Assembly: GCA_903902075.1 (NCBI GenBank)
Contig: CAIUTH010000079.1
Coordinates: 1 to 39,030, forward strand
Origin: an uncultured Alphaproteobacteria bacterium
Lineage (GTDB): Bacteria > Pseudomonadota > Alphaproteobacteria > Micropepsales > Micropepsaceae
Length of the DNA stretch: 39,030 nucleotides
Reading direction: 5' to 3'
Shown: positions 1 to 11,725 of the stretch, piece after piece
Layout of the letters: every line of letters begins with the position of its first letter
Position numbering within the stretch: position 1 is the first letter of the stretch
The notes under the pieces: model-generated
The model's input: only the letters and a program-made list of their open reading frames with translations
The model's database searches: none
Told to the model about the DNA's origin: nothing
Translations under genes and position numbers: made by a program

Positions 1-1
1 G

Positions 2-67
2 AACCGCAACGCCAAGATCCGTGGCGATGAGGGCGACGGCGCCTTTGTGAGCCTTCCCGACCTTTAG
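2..67 (+). CDS. 3' end of an unidentified CDS (partial, ...NRNAKIRGDEGDGAFVSLPDL*)
   Basis: Open frame from the window edge to TAG at 65-67; too short to identify. Confidence 0.35.
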   Translation, partial: NRNAKIRGDEGDGAFVSLPDL

Positions 68-103
68 GCCCCCAAGGGCCTGATAACGGAATCGCGCCAA
101 AGG

Positions 104-132
104 CTTGGCAAGAGCCGAGCCCCTCCCTATAT
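104..132 (+). promoter_or_regulatory. Candidate heat-shock (RpoH-type) promoter for dnaK
   Basis: CTTGGC (104-109), 16-nt spacer, CCTATAT (126-132) upstream of dnaK; resembles the alphaproteobacterial sigma-32 pattern CTTG...CYTATNT. Confidence 0.45.
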
Positions 133-250
133 ACCCCCTTGTGTAAGCATGGGTTTCGCCCGTGGCTTATTTTGACAAAGAATTCAATGGGATGGACCGG
201 AGGACGCCCTTGGGGGTCAGGACTCCATGCCCAATGAGAGGAACGTGAGA

Positions 251-2167
<1,917 letters not shown>

Positions 2168-2176
2168 AGAGTATCA

Positions 2177-2209
2177 AGCCCTCGCGTGAAAACGCGGGGG
2201 CTTTTGTTT
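2177..2209 (+). terminator. Rho-independent terminator after dnaK
   Basis: AGCCCTCGCGT-GAAA-ACGCGGGGGCT followed by TTTTGTTT. Confidence 0.8.
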
Positions 2210-2234
2210 CATATCCGGGGGCGGATTTGACGTC

Positions 2235-3374
2235 ATGAAGCGCTGTTATTACGAGACCCTGGAATGCCAGAAGGGCGCCACCGGCGACATTTTGAAATCT
2301 TCGTATCGCAAGTTGGCGATGCGGTTTCACCCCGACAAGAATCCCGGCGACCACACCGCCGAAATCAAGTTTAAGGAAATCAACGAAGCCTATGACGTCC
2401 TGAAGGACGATCAGAAGCGTGCCGCCTATGACCGTTTCGGCCACGCCGCCTTCGAAGGTGGCATGGGCGCGGCAGCCGGCGCGCGCGGCGGCAATCCGTT
2501 CGGCGACTTTGGCAGCTTCGGCGATGTGTTCGAGGATATCTTCGGCCAGATGATGGGCGGGGCGTCGCGCGCCAAGCGCCAGAATCGCGGCCAGGACCTG
2601 CGCTACAATCTGGAAATCAGCCTGGAAGAAGCGGCGCGGGGCCGCAGTGCCGAGATCAAGGTGCCCACCATGGTGGCCTGCGATGTCTGCGCCGGCAGCG
2701 GCGCCGAGACCGGGCACCAGCCGGAGACCTGTCCCACCTGCCAGGGCCACGGCAAGGTGCGCGCCACCCAGGGCTTCTTCACCATCGAGCGCAGCTGCTC
2801 GGCATGCCGCGGCAGCGGCAAGATCATCCGCAACCCGTGCAAAGCCTGCCGCGGCGCCGGCGTGGCGCAGAAGGAACGCACCCTCAATGTCGACGTGCCG
2901 CCCGGTGTCGAGGAAGGTACCCGCATCCGCCTGTCCGGCGAAGGCGCGGTTGGCGCCAATGGCGGCCCGTCAGGCGATCTCTATATTTTCCTGTCGGTCG
3001 CCGAACATCCCATCTTCCAGCGCGACGGCCATGACTTGCACTGCCGCGCGCCGGTCAGCTTCGTCACCGCCGCCATGGGCGGCAGCATCGAAGTGCCGAC
3101 ATTGGACGGCGGCCGGGCCAAGGTAGTTATCCCCGAAGGTACCCAGCCGGGGCGGCAATTCCGCCTGAAGGCCAAGGGCATGCCGGTGCTGCGCAGCGCC
3201 CAGAAGGGTGACCTGTATGTCGAGGTCGCGGTGGAGACGCCGGTCAGGCTGACCAAGCGCCAGAAGGAATTGCTGCGCGAGTTCGAAATTGAAAGCGGCG
3301 CCGGCACCCATCCGGAGGCCGAAGGCTTCCTGGCGCGGTTGAAAGAGTTTTGGAACGGCTGCGATAAAGCCTGA
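2235..3374 (+). CDS. dnaJ: Chaperone protein DnaJ
   Basis: J-domain with HPD, four CxxCxGxG zinc repeats, C-terminal substrate domain; follows dnaK. Confidence 0.97.
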   Translation: MKRCYYETLECQKGATGDILKSSYRKLAMRFHPDKNPGDHTAEIKFKEINEAYDVLKDDQKRAAYDRFGHAAFEGGMGAAAGARGGNPFGDFGSFGDVFEDIFGQMMGGASRAKRQNRGQDLRYNLEISLEEAARGRSAEIKVPTMVACDVCAGSGAETGHQPETCPTCQGHGKVRATQGFFTIERSCSACRGSGKIIRNPCKACRGAGVAQKERTLNVDVPPGVEEGTRIRLSGEGAVGANGGPSGDLYIFLSVAEHPIFQRDGHDLHCRAPVSFVTAAMGGSIEVPTLDGGRAKVVIPEGTQPGRQFRLKAKGMPVLRSAQKGDLYVEVAVETPVRLTKRQKELLREFEIESGAGTHPEAEGFLARLKEFWNGCDKA

Positions 3375-3501
3375 TCCGATCGGGCTCCGGCTTTAATTAT
3401 TTGATGTCGCGCAATTTTCCGTTTCCACGCCAAAGATGGCGCTTCGCCGGATTGCGCTTTGGCCTTAAGCTACCGGCATAAAAACAGGGCAAGGCTAACC
3501 C

Positions 3502-4059
3502 GTGACAACGACCCTTGCCGACAATCTGCGCTTCCTGCGCGCCCTGATCACCAATCCCAAAAGCATCGGCGCGATCTTTCCGTCCGGCCCTGCCCTGGCC
3601 CAGGCCATTGCCCGCCAGATCGATCCTGGGGCTGGCCCGGTGCTGGAAATCGGTCCGGGGACCGGCGTGGTCAGCCAGGCGATCCTGACGCGAGGCGTGG
3701 CGCCGCAAGATCTCACCCTGCTGGAATATGACGAGGAATTCGCCAGGCACCTGGCCGCCCGTTTTGCGGGGGTGCATGTGGTGCAGGGCGACGCCTTTGA
3801 GCTGGACCGCACCCTGGGCGCTCGCCCACCCTTTGGCGCCATCGTCTCCTGCCTGCCGCTGCTGAACTTTCCGGCGGCCCAGCGCGTGGCCTTCATGGAC
3901 GGACTGGCTGCCCGCCTGCTGCCGGGGGCGCCGCTGATCCAGTTTTCCTATGGCCTGCATGCCCCGGTGGTGCCGCCGGACGGCTTTTCCGTCACCTGCA
4001 CGGCCTTCGTCGTGGCCAACATCCCCCCCGCCAAGGTCTGGGTTTACCGCAAGATTTGA
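3502..4059 (+). CDS. SAM-dependent methyltransferase, PmtA-like (phospholipid N-methyltransferase family)
   Basis: Motif I VLEIGPGTGVVSQAIL; N-terminus NLRFLRALITNPKSIGAIFPSGPALA typical of PmtA/KsgA-like enzymes; GTG start. Confidence 0.75.
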   Translation: MTTTLADNLRFLRALITNPKSIGAIFPSGPALAQAIARQIDPGAGPVLEIGPGTGVVSQAILTRGVAPQDLTLLEYDEEFARHLAARFAGVHVVQGDAFELDRTLGARPPFGAIVSCLPLLNFPAAQRVAFMDGLAARLLPGAPLIQFSYGLHAPVVPPDGFSVTCTAFVVANIPPAKVWVYRKI

Positions 4060-4107
4060 CTTGATTTTGGTCGCTCGGGCTCTCGCCGACACTCCGTTTG
4101 CTGCGGG

Positions 4108-4135
4108 TTATGCTGCAGCAAAAGGTGCAGCATAA
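4108..4135. repeat. Perfect 10-bp inverted repeat TTATGCTGCA-N8-TGCAGCATAA, with a related copy TTATGTTGCA at 4140-4149
   Basis: Read directly in the convergent intergenic region between the methyltransferase and pckA. Confidence 0.85.
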
Positions 4136-4183
4136 TGAATTATGTTGCACCCCATGCTGCGCGGTAAGTAATTGATTTAAATG

Positions 4184-5785
4184 TTATTCCGCCGCTTCCG
4201 CCAACTCCGGTGCGGCTTGCAGCACGTCCGGGCCGACATGGGCCTCGAACTTCTTGAAGTTGGCCTGGAACATGGAAACCAGCTTGCGGGCCTGGGCGTC
4301 GTAGGCCGCCTTGTCGGTCCAGGTGTCGCGCGGGTTCAGGATGGCGGCATCCACCCCCGGGACCGACACCGGCACCCGGAACTTGAAGTGCGGATCGACC
4401 CGCATCTCCACGGAGGCCAGGCTGCCGTCCAGGGCGGCGTTCAGCAGGGCGCGGGTGGCCTTGATGGGCATGCGGCTGCCGGTGCCGAAGGCCCCGCCGG
4501 TCCAGCCCGTGTTCACCAGCCAGCAATCGGCCTGATGCTCGGCGATCAGGGCCCGCAGCAGGTTGCCGTATTCGGAAGGATGACGCGGCATGAAGGGGGC
4601 GCCGAAGCAGGTGGAGAACGTCGGCTGCGGCTCCTTGCCCAGGCCCTTTTCCGTACCGGCCACCTTGGCGGTGAAGCCGGACAGGAAGTGATACATGGCC
4701 TGGCTGGGGGTCAGCCGGGCGATGGGCGGCAGCACGCCAAAGGCATCGGCCGTCAGCATGATGACATTCTTGGGGTGTCCCGCCCGGCCGGTGGCCGAGG
4801 CGTTGGGGATGTAATCGATCGGATAGGCGGCGCGGGTATTTTCCGCGTAGGTCGCGTCGTTCAGGTCCAGCGTGCGGGTGGCAGGGTCCATCACCACATT
4901 TTCCAGCACCGTGCCGAAGCGTTCGGTGGTCGAGAAAATCTCCGGCTCCGCCTCGCGGCTCAGCTTGATGACCTTGGCATAGCAGCCGCCTTCGATGTTG
5001 AAGATGCCGTTTTCGCTCCAGCCATGCTCGTCATCGCCGATCAGCGTGCGCGACGCATCGGCCGACAGCGTGGTCTTGCCGGTACCGGAAAGCCCGAAAA
5101 AGATCGCCGATTGGCCGTTCGCGCCGACATTGGCGGAGCAGTGCATGCTCATCACCCGTTTGGCCGGCAGCAGGTAGTTCATGATGGTGAAGACCGACTT
5201 CTTCATCTCGCCAGCATAGGAGGTGCCGCCGATCAGGATCACTTTCTTGTCGAAGTTTACCGCGATCACGGTCTGGCTGGCGCAGCCATGACGCGCCGGA
5301 TCGGCATTGAAGCTGGGCAGGTCGATGATGGTGAATTCCGGATCGAAGCTCTTCAGCTCTTCGGCGGTGGGCCGGATCAGAAGCTGGTGCACGAACAGCG
5401 AGTGCCAGGCGAATTCGGTGATCACTCGTACCGAAATGCGATGCGTGAGATCGGCACCGCCGAACAGATCCTTGGCGAACAGCTCGCGCCCTTCGGCATG
5501 GGCCATCATGTCGGCATGGAGCGCATCGAAATGCGCGGGGCTCATCGGCTTGTTGTTGTCCCACCAGACCTGGGATTCGGTGGTGGCGTCGCGCACCACA
5601 AACTTGTCCGATGCCGAGCGTCCGGTATGCACGCCCGTGCGCACCACCAGCGGACCATTCTTGGCAACCATGCCTTCGCCGCGGCGCACCGCTTCTTCGT
5701 ACAAGGCCGGCGCGCTGAGATTGAAGTTCACGCCCTTGAGGTTGCGAAAGCCGTGGCGGGAAAGGCCAAAAGCGGTGTCGGTCAT
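4184..5785 (-). CDS. pckA: Phosphoenolpyruvate carboxykinase (ATP)
   Basis: [14 protein letters not shown]-loop, [25 protein letters not shown]; about 533 aa. Confidence 0.97.
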   Translation of the reverse strand: MTDTAFGLSRHGFRNLKGVNFNLSAPALYEEAVRRGEGMVAKNGPLVVRTGVHTGRSASDKFVVRDATTESQVWWDNNKPMSPAHFDALHADMMAHAEGRELFAKDLFGGADLTHRISVRVITEFAWHSLFVHQLLIRPTAEELKSFDPEFTIIDLPSFNADPARHGCASQTVIAVNFDKKVILIGGTSYAGEMKKSVFTIMNYLLPAKRVMSMHCSANVGANGQSAIFFGLSGTGKTTLSADASRTLIGDDEHGWSENGIFNIEGGCYAKVIKLSREAEPEIFSTTERFGTVLENVVMDPATRTLDLNDATYAENTRAAYPIDYIPNASATGRAGHPKNVIMLTADAFGVLPPIARLTPSQAMYHFLSGFTAKVAGTEKGLGKEPQPTFSTCFGAPFMPRHPSEYGNLLRALIAEHQADCWLVNTGWTGGAFGTGSRMPIKATRALLNAALDGSLASVEMRVDPHFKFRVPVSVPGVDAAILNPRDTWTDKAAYDAQARKLVSMFQANFKKFEAHVGPDVLQAAPELAEAAE

Positions 5786-5962
5786 GCTGGCGCTCCGAAA
5801 AGAAAACTGCGCCCGCTATAGCGTCTGGCCCGCGCGCCCTCAAATGTATTCAAACGTTTCAGCACAGAATTTCTATGCCCCTATAAAGTGTTATAAGTAT
5901 TATTTGTAATAACGTCCTGCTATCGCGTTGCTCCTTTGGGCTTTTTGGCCGTAAGAACTTTC

Positions 5963-6736
5963 ATGCTTTCGGACGAGGAATTGGACCGCTATGCCCGCCA
6001 CCTGGTGCTGCGGGAAGTGGGTGGAACAGGCCAGGCCCGCATCCGCGCCGCCAAGGTGCTGATGGTGGGCGCAGGCGGCCTGGGCAGTCCCGTGGCGCTG
6101 TACCTGGCAGCAGCCGGTATCGGGCGGCTGGGCCTGGTGGATGACGATGCCGTCAGCCTGTCGAACCTGCAGCGCCAGATTTTGTTCCGCACCGCCGATG
6201 TCGGGCGCGCCAAGGTCGAAGCCGGGGCTGAGGCGCTGAATGCCCTGAACCCGGGCGTCCGGATCGATTGCCATCACATGCGCGTCACGTCCGCAAATGT
6301 GATGGAATTGATTGCGCCATACGACATCGTCGCCGACGGCTCGGACAATTTCGCCACCCGCTTCCTACTCAATGACGCCTGCTTCCTTGCCGGCAAGCCG
6401 CTGGTGTCGGCGGCCGTGACCGAGTTCGAAGGCCAGCTGGCCACCTACAAGGGCTATGACCCGGCTCTGCCCTGCTATCGCTGCCTGTTCCCGGAGCCGC
6501 CGCCGCCCGGCACGGCGCCCAATTGCTCGGAAACCGGCGTCCTGGGCGCAGCGGCCGGGGTGATGGGATCGCTGCAGGCGCTGGAAGTGTTGAAGGAAGC
6601 CGCCGGGCTGGGCACCGGACTGTTTGGAAAAATCCTGATCTACAAGGCGCTTAGCACAGAATTCCACACCGCCAGGCTGGCCAAGGACCCCGGCTGTGCT
6701 TTGTGCGGCAACAGGCGAACAATTACCGCCCTTTGA
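5963..6736 (+). CDS. MoeB/ThiF/HesA family E1-like adenylyltransferase
   Basis: RYARHLVLREVGGTGQARIRAAKVLMVGAGGLGSPVALYLAAAGIG..., NLQRQ, DNFATR, CYRC and CALC cysteine pairs. Confidence 0.9.
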   Translation: MLSDEELDRYARHLVLREVGGTGQARIRAAKVLMVGAGGLGSPVALYLAAAGIGRLGLVDDDAVSLSNLQRQILFRTADVGRAKVEAGAEALNALNPGVRIDCHHMRVTSANVMELIAPYDIVADGSDNFATRFLLNDACFLAGKPLVSAAVTEFEGQLATYKGYDPALPCYRCLFPEPPPPGTAPNCSETGVLGAAAGVMGSLQALEVLKEAAGLGTGLFGKILIYKALSTEFHTARLAKDPGCALCGNRRTITAL

Positions 6737-6744
6737 TGTCACGG

Positions 6745-6759
6745 TTAACCGCCGTTTAA
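6745..6759 (+). promoter_or_regulatory. CtrA-type binding site TTAA-N7-TTAA
   Basis: TTAACCGCCGTTTAA in the 47-bp gap before the 574-aa ORF; exact match to the CtrA full-site consensus. Confidence 0.6.
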
Positions 6760-6783
6760 AGCGGACTGCGGCAACATCAGGGA

Positions 6784-8508
6784 ATGGGCCGAGAAATCCA
6801 CTACGAGATCTTCAAACGCGTCGGAGCCAAGGGCGGCTGGACGATGCATGACGTGCGCAATGACCGCGATAGCGCGATCACCATCGCGCAGGAATTGATG
6901 GCAGCCGAGAAGGCCACCGGCGTGAAAGTCGTCAAGGAAACCTACAACGACGACACGGGCGATTTCCTCACCCTCAAGATTTTCGAGGATGGCCACAACC
7001 AGATGAAGGTCGCGCCGGCGCAGGAAGATGCGCCGCACGCCATTCCCTGCTTCAAGCCCGAAGACCTCTATTCCTATCACGCCCGCCAGACCATGGGTCG
7101 GCTGCTGACCGACTTCCTGTCGCGCGGCAAGGTCACCATCACCGAGCTGATCCACCGCGCCGACATGCTGGAAAAGCTGGAAGCCACCGGCACTGTCTAT
7201 CAGCATGCCATTCAGAAAGTTGCGGTGGCGCAGGCCGCCAACACCACCACCCCGGTTCAGCAGATCGTCAAGAGCCTGAACGAACTCACCACCCAGGCCT
7301 TCAACCGCGTCTATCGCGATCAGCGCAAGGGACTGTTCCCCGATCCGGCGCCGGAGCAATTTGCCGAACTGGCGGCCAAGCTGGCCGGCCAGGGCGATGC
7401 CGCCTACATCTTCAACGGCGCGCTGGCGCGGCATCTGAAGGATGCCAAGGGCTGGGACCACAAGGTCCTGATGCTGATCACCGTCATGGAAAAGCCGCCC
7501 GCCGAGGAGGCGCCGCGCAAGCTGCTGCTATCCTCGATCGACGCCATCCTGGCGGAAATTCTCAACGGCTCGGCGGCCCTGCAGGACCTGATGGGTCCGG
7601 CGGAAAATCTGGGCCAGGCGCCGAACCAGCTGGTGAACCTGTTCCTGGGCAAACTGCCCGAAGGCAGCAAGGCGGGCCTGGCCGCCCTGACACACCATTT
7701 CGCCGCTGATGATCTGCCCGAAGCGCGCACAGCGGTGGCCAACCGCATCGTGGCGGAGTTCAAGAGCAACAAGCGGCTGTGCCCCGAATTCATGGTCGAG
7801 GAACTGAAGACCTTGCGTTCCATGGCCAACCGCATCGTGATGGGCGTGGGCAAGTATCTGTCCCACGAAGACCTGATCGCCGCCTTCACACTGCGCTCCA
7901 AGCGCCTGGTGGCGAATGAAGCGATGGGCCAGCATATCGCCGAGGCCCCGATCGAGGAAAAGATCGAGCGCATCCTGTTCGTCGAGGACAATATCATCGG
8001 CGCCGAAAACAAGCGCCAGTTGTCCACCTACATCATGCCGGTGCTGAACTCCGCGGCGTTCGAGAATTATTTCCAGAACCCCAAACTGCCGCTGGTGCAG
8101 CGGTTGCAGCGCCTGGCCCAATTGCAGGCGCGCGTGCGCCGCTCGGGCTTCATCGAAGTCACCCGCGAGGAAATCGCGGTCAAGATGGACGCGCTGGCGG
8201 TGCAGATGGAAGCACGCGGCAGGCTGTTCGAATCCATCGAGGCGCGCAGCACCAATCCGGTGGAAAAGGCCCAGACCCTGCTGAAGCTGGCGACGGGCGG
8301 CCTGCTGACCGAAGGCCAGCTGTCCAACAGGGCGCGCGAATTGATCCTGGGCTATATGTCCAAGCCCGGCTTCCTGACCGGCTATATGGCGGCCCAGAGC
8401 AAGCACGGCGCCGCCCCCGACAGCGAAAAGCTGATGGCCGAGCTGATGGAAACCCTGGGCAAGGCGGGCATCACGGCTGAGACAGGCCTTAAGAGTATCG
8501 CCGCCTAA
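6784..8508 (+). CDS. Uncharacterised conserved-looking cytoplasmic protein (574 aa)
   Basis: Long ORF with good coding character, largely helical composition, no motif recognised. Confidence 0.85.
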   Translation: MGREIHYEIFKRVGAKGGWTMHDVRNDRDSAITIAQELMAAEKATGVKVVKETYNDDTGDFLTLKIFEDGHNQMKVAPAQEDAPHAIPCFKPEDLYSYHARQTMGRLLTDFLSRGKVTITELIHRADMLEKLEATGTVYQHAIQKVAVAQAANTTTPVQQIVKSLNELTTQAFNRVYRDQRKGLFPDPAPEQFAELAAKLAGQGDAAYIFNGALARHLKDAKGWDHKVLMLITVMEKPPAEEAPRKLLLSSIDAILAEILNGSAALQDLMGPAENLGQAPNQLVNLFLGKLPEGSKAGLAALTHHFAADDLPEARTAVANRIVAEFKSNKRLCPEFMVEELKTLRSMANRIVMGVGKYLSHEDLIAAFTLRSKRLVANEAMGQHIAEAPIEEKIERILFVEDNIIGAENKRQLSTYIMPVLNSAAFENYFQNPKLPLVQRLQRLAQLQARVRRSGFIEVTREEIAVKMDALAVQMEARGRLFESIEARSTNPVEKAQTLLKLATGGLLTEGQLSNRARELILGYMSKPGFLTGYMAAQSKHGAAPDSEKLMAELMETLGKAGITAETGLKSIAA

Positions 8509-8515
8509 CACTCAC

Positions 8516-8597
8516 CATGGGCGGGCTTGACCCGCCCATCCAGAGCGACGGACACCAGCGCTTGTGACTCTGGATGGCCGGCTCAAGGCCGGCCATG
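8516..8597. repeat. Dispersed double-hairpin palindromic repeat, copy 1
   Basis: CATGGGCGGGCTTGACCCGCCCATCCAGAG...CTCTGGATGGCCGGCTCAAGGCCGGCCATG; related element at 26853-26937. Confidence 0.85.
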
Positions 8598-8606
8598 GAG
8601 AAATGG

Positions 8607-11477
8607 CTAATGCGCCGCATCCCAGTTATCCGCCGCGCGGGCTTCGACAACCAGCGGCACGGAAATCTCCGCCGCGGGCAGCGCCGCCTTTTCCATCACC
8701 GACTTGATCAGCTTGGCGGCCTTGTCCACTTCCTTGTCCGGCGCTTCGAAGATCAGTTCGTCATGCACCTGCAGCAGCATGGTGGCCTTGACCTTGGCGT
8801 CCACCAGCGCGCCGGGCAGCTGGACCATGGCGCGGCGGATGACGTCGGCGGCCGTGCCCTGGATGGGGGCATTGATGGCGGCGCGTTCGGCCCCGCCGCG
8901 GAAGCCCGGCACCTTGGAATTGATCTCGCGGATATGGATGCGCCGGCCGAACAGGGTTTCGACGTAACCCGTTTCGCGCGCAAACTGCTTGGTCTGTTCC
9001 ATGTAGTCGCGGATGCCGGGGAAGCGGGCGAAGTATTTCTTGATGTAGTCTGACGCTTCGCTTTGCGGGATACCCAGCTGGTTGGCCAGGCCGAAGCCGG
9101 AAATGCCGTAAACGATGCCGAAATTAATCGCCTTGGCGCGGCGGCGGATTTCGGCCGGCATGTCCTTGACCGGCACGCCAAAAATTTCCGACGCCGTCAT
9201 GGCGTGAATATCCAGGTTTTCGGCGAAAGCCTTTTTCAATTCGGGAATGTCGGCGATATGGGCAAGGAGCCGCAGCTCGATCTGGCTGTAGTCGGCGCTG
9301 ATCAGCTTGTGGCCCTTGGCGGCGATGAAGGCCTGGCGGATGCGGCGGCCTTCCTCGGTGCGCACCGGAATGTTCTGCAAATTGGGATCGGTGGAGGCCA
9401 GCCGCCCGGTGGAGGTGGACGCCATGGCGTATGAGGTGTGCACCCGCCCCGTCCTGGCGTTGATATAGCCCGGCAAGGCGTCGGTGTAAGTGCCGCGCAG
9501 CTTGGCCAGGCCGCGCCATTCCAGCACTTTCTTGGCGATGGGATGGCCCTGCGCTGCCACATCTTCCAGCACATCGCTGTCGGTGGACCAGGCGCCGGTC
9601 TTGGTCTTGCGGCCGCCTTCGATCTTCATGCGGTCGAACAGGATTTCGCCCAGCTGCTTGGGCGAGCCGATGTTGAACTCCCCATCCGCCAGCTTGTGGA
9701 TTTCGCCTTCCAGCTTGACCTGGGTCTTCGCGAAATCGTTGGACAGCTTGCGCAGCATGTCCGGATCGATGGTGATGCCCGCCCGCTCCATGTCGGCCAG
9801 CACCATCACCAGTGGCCGCTCCAGCGTTTCATAGACACAGCGCTTGGATTTTTCGCGCAGCTGAGGCCGCAGCAGCATGTGCAGGCGCAGGGTGACATCG
9901 GCATCCTCGGCGGCATATTTGGTCGCTTCGGCCACCGGTACACAGTCGAAGGTGATCTTGTCCTTGCCCTTGCCGGTCACTTCACTGAACGTGATGGGCG
10001 TGTGCGACAGATGCAGCTGGGAAAGCTCGTCCATGCCATGGCCGTGCAGCCCGCCTTCCAGGACATACGAGATCAGCATCGTGTCATCGATGGGATCGAG
10101 ACGAATGCCGCGCTGCAGGAACATCAGCGCGTCATATTTCAGGTTCTGCCCCACCTTCAGCACGCTGTCGTCTTCCAGCAGGGGCCTCAGGATTTTCAGC
10201 ACATCGGCTTCGGCCATCTGGGTGATGGCATCGCCGCCATCCTGTGCCTGGGACAGGTCCAGCGACAGCCCGTTACCCTTGCGATGGCCGCAGGGAACGT
10301 AGCAAGCCTCGCCCGGCGCAACCGCAAGACTCACGCCGCACAGATTGGCGGTCATGGCGTCGAGCGAGGTGGTTTCGGTATCGACGCAGACAATTCCGGT
10401 GGCATGGGCGCGGGCCACCCACTGTTCCAGATCCTTCGCGCTCGTCACCGTGACGTAGGCATCGTGATTGATCGGGGCGTGCAGCGCAGCGTCCACCGCC
10501 GGCGTGGCGGGCGCAGACAAATCGGGGTGGTGCGGGATGACATTGGCGACCGTGGCCGCCGGTGCGATGCCGTCCAGGTCTTCCACCTGGTAATGCGCCG
10601 CCACCCGCTTGGTGATGGAGGTGAATTCCATAGCTTTCAGAAAAGACAGCAGCTCCTTGCAGTCCGGCTCATGCACGGCGAATGCATCGGGCTGTTCCGT
10701 CAGCGGAACGTTCTGATCCAGGGTCACCAGCTTCAGCGAAATGCGCGCATTCTCGGCATTTTCGATCAATGTCTCGCGGCGCTTGTTCTGCTTGATTTCG
10801 CTTGTCTTGCTGAGCAGCGTTTCAATATCGCCATAGATGTTGATCAGCTCGGCGGCGGTCTTGATGCCGATGCCGCGCACACCGGGGACATTGTCGGTGG
10901 AATCGCCGGCCAGCGCCTGGACCTGCACCACCTTGTCCGGGGTGACGCCGAACTTCTCCAGCACCTCGGCGCTCGCCAGCCGCCGGTTCTTCATGGTGTC
11001 CAGAAGTTCGATCTTGCCGTCCACCACCAGCTGCATCAGGTCCTTGTCGGAGGAGATGATGGTGCAGCGGGCGCCGGCCTCGTGCGCCAGGCGCGCATAG
11101 GTGGCGATCAGATCGTCGGCCTCAAAGCCCTTCATCTCCACGCAACTGACGCCGAAAGCGCGGGTGGCATCGCGCACCAGCGGGAATTGCGGGATCAGGT
11201 CTTCGGGCGGCGGCGGACGGTGCGCCTTGTATTCCTTGTAGAGATCGTTGCGGAAGGTCTTCTCGCTGGCATCGAACACCACCGCCAGATGGGTGGGCTG
11301 TTCGGGGCCCTTCATGTCCTCCAGCAGCTTCCACAGCATGTTGCAGTAGCCGGACACCGCGCCCACCGGCAGGCCATCGGACTTGCGGGTCAGCGGGGGA
11401 AGCGCGTGATAGGCGCGGAACAGATAGCCCGAACCGTCCACCAGGTAGAGGTGATCACCCTTTTTCAGGGCGCTCAA
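8607..11477 (-). CDS. polA: DNA polymerase I, three-domain form
   Basis: 5'-3' exonuclease domain, 3'-5' exonuclease DTET motif, polymerase motifs (SADYSQIELRLLAH, RRAKAINFGIVYGISGFGLA, LLQVHDELIFE); TTG start. Confidence 0.97.
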   Translation of the reverse strand: MSALKKGDHLYLVDGSGYLFRAYHALPPLTRKSDGLPVGAVSGYCNMLWKLLEDMKGPEQPTHLAVVFDASEKTFRNDLYKEYKAHRPPPPEDLIPQFPLVRDATRAFGVSCVEMKGFEADDLIATYARLAHEAGARCTIISSDKDLMQLVVDGKIELLDTMKNRRLASAEVLEKFGVTPDKVVQVQALAGDSTDNVPGVRGIGIKTAAELINIYGDIETLLSKTSEIKQNKRRETLIENAENARISLKLVTLDQNVPLTEQPDAFAVHEPDCKELLSFLKAMEFTSITKRVAAHYQVEDLDGIAPAATVANVIPHHPDLSAPATPAVDAALHAPINHDAYVTVTSAKDLEQWVARAHATGIVCVDTETTSLDAMTANLCGVSLAVAPGEACYVPCGHRKGNGLSLDLSQAQDGGDAITQMAEADVLKILRPLLEDDSVLKVGQNLKYDALMFLQRGIRLDPIDDTMLISYVLEGGLHGHGMDELSQLHLSHTPITFSEVTGKGKDKITFDCVPVAEATKYAAEDADVTLRLHMLLRPQLREKSKRCVYETLERPLVMVLADMERAGITIDPDMLRKLSNDFAKTQVKLEGEIHKLADGEFNIGSPKQLGEILFDRMKIEGGRKTKTGAWSTDSDVLEDVAAQGHPIAKKVLEWRGLAKLRGTYTDALPGYINARTGRVHTSYAMASTSTGRLASTDPNLQNIPVRTEEGRRIRQAFIAAKGHKLISADYSQIELRLLAHIADIPELKKAFAENLDIHAMTASEIFGVPVKDMPAEIRRRAKAINFGIVYGISGFGLANQLGIPQSEASDYIKKYFARFPGIRDYMEQTKQFARETGYVETLFGRRIHIREINSKVPGFRGGAERAAINAPIQGTAADVIRRAMVQLPGALVDAKVKATMLLQVHDELIFEAPDKEVDKAAKLIKSVMEKAALPAAEISVPLVVEARAADNWDAAH

Positions 11478-11650
11478 TGATGGGTCGCCCCAGCCTTAAG
11501 GACAAAGCGCTTGTCGCAATAGGGGCATTCCACCGCATTCTCGTCGCCCATTTCCAGGAACACCTTGGGATGGCCGAGCGCGCCGCCGCCGCCATCGCAG
11601 GCGACGCGGGTATTGTCGGTTTCGACGATTTCGGGAGCCTGGACGGGCAT
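11474..11650 (-). CDS. Small zinc-finger domain protein (zf-CHCC type)
   Basis: MPVQAPEIVETDNTRVACDGGGGALGHPKVFLEMGDENAVECPYCDKRFVLKAGATHH; C...H...CxxC pattern. Confidence 0.85.
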   Translation of the reverse strand: MPVQAPEIVETDNTRVACDGGGGALGHPKVFLEMGDENAVECPYCDKRFVLKAGATHH

Positions 11651-11725
11651 GGGAACTGACCTAAAAAGCGGGACGGGCGGGATCATAGCCGTTAAGATTA
11701 GAGGGGCAAGGCTCGGGTTCGGGAC

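Noticed and set aside
3429-3463. GCCAAAG...CTTTGGC inverted repeat after dnaJ
   Set aside because: Weak interrupted stem with no U-tract; cannot support it as a terminator or RNA element.
4181-5821. 546-aa ORF antisense to pckA
   Set aside because: Shadow ORF of pckA.
9438-11480. 680-aa ORF antisense to polA
   Set aside because: Shadow ORF of a strongly conserved gene, no recognisable domain.
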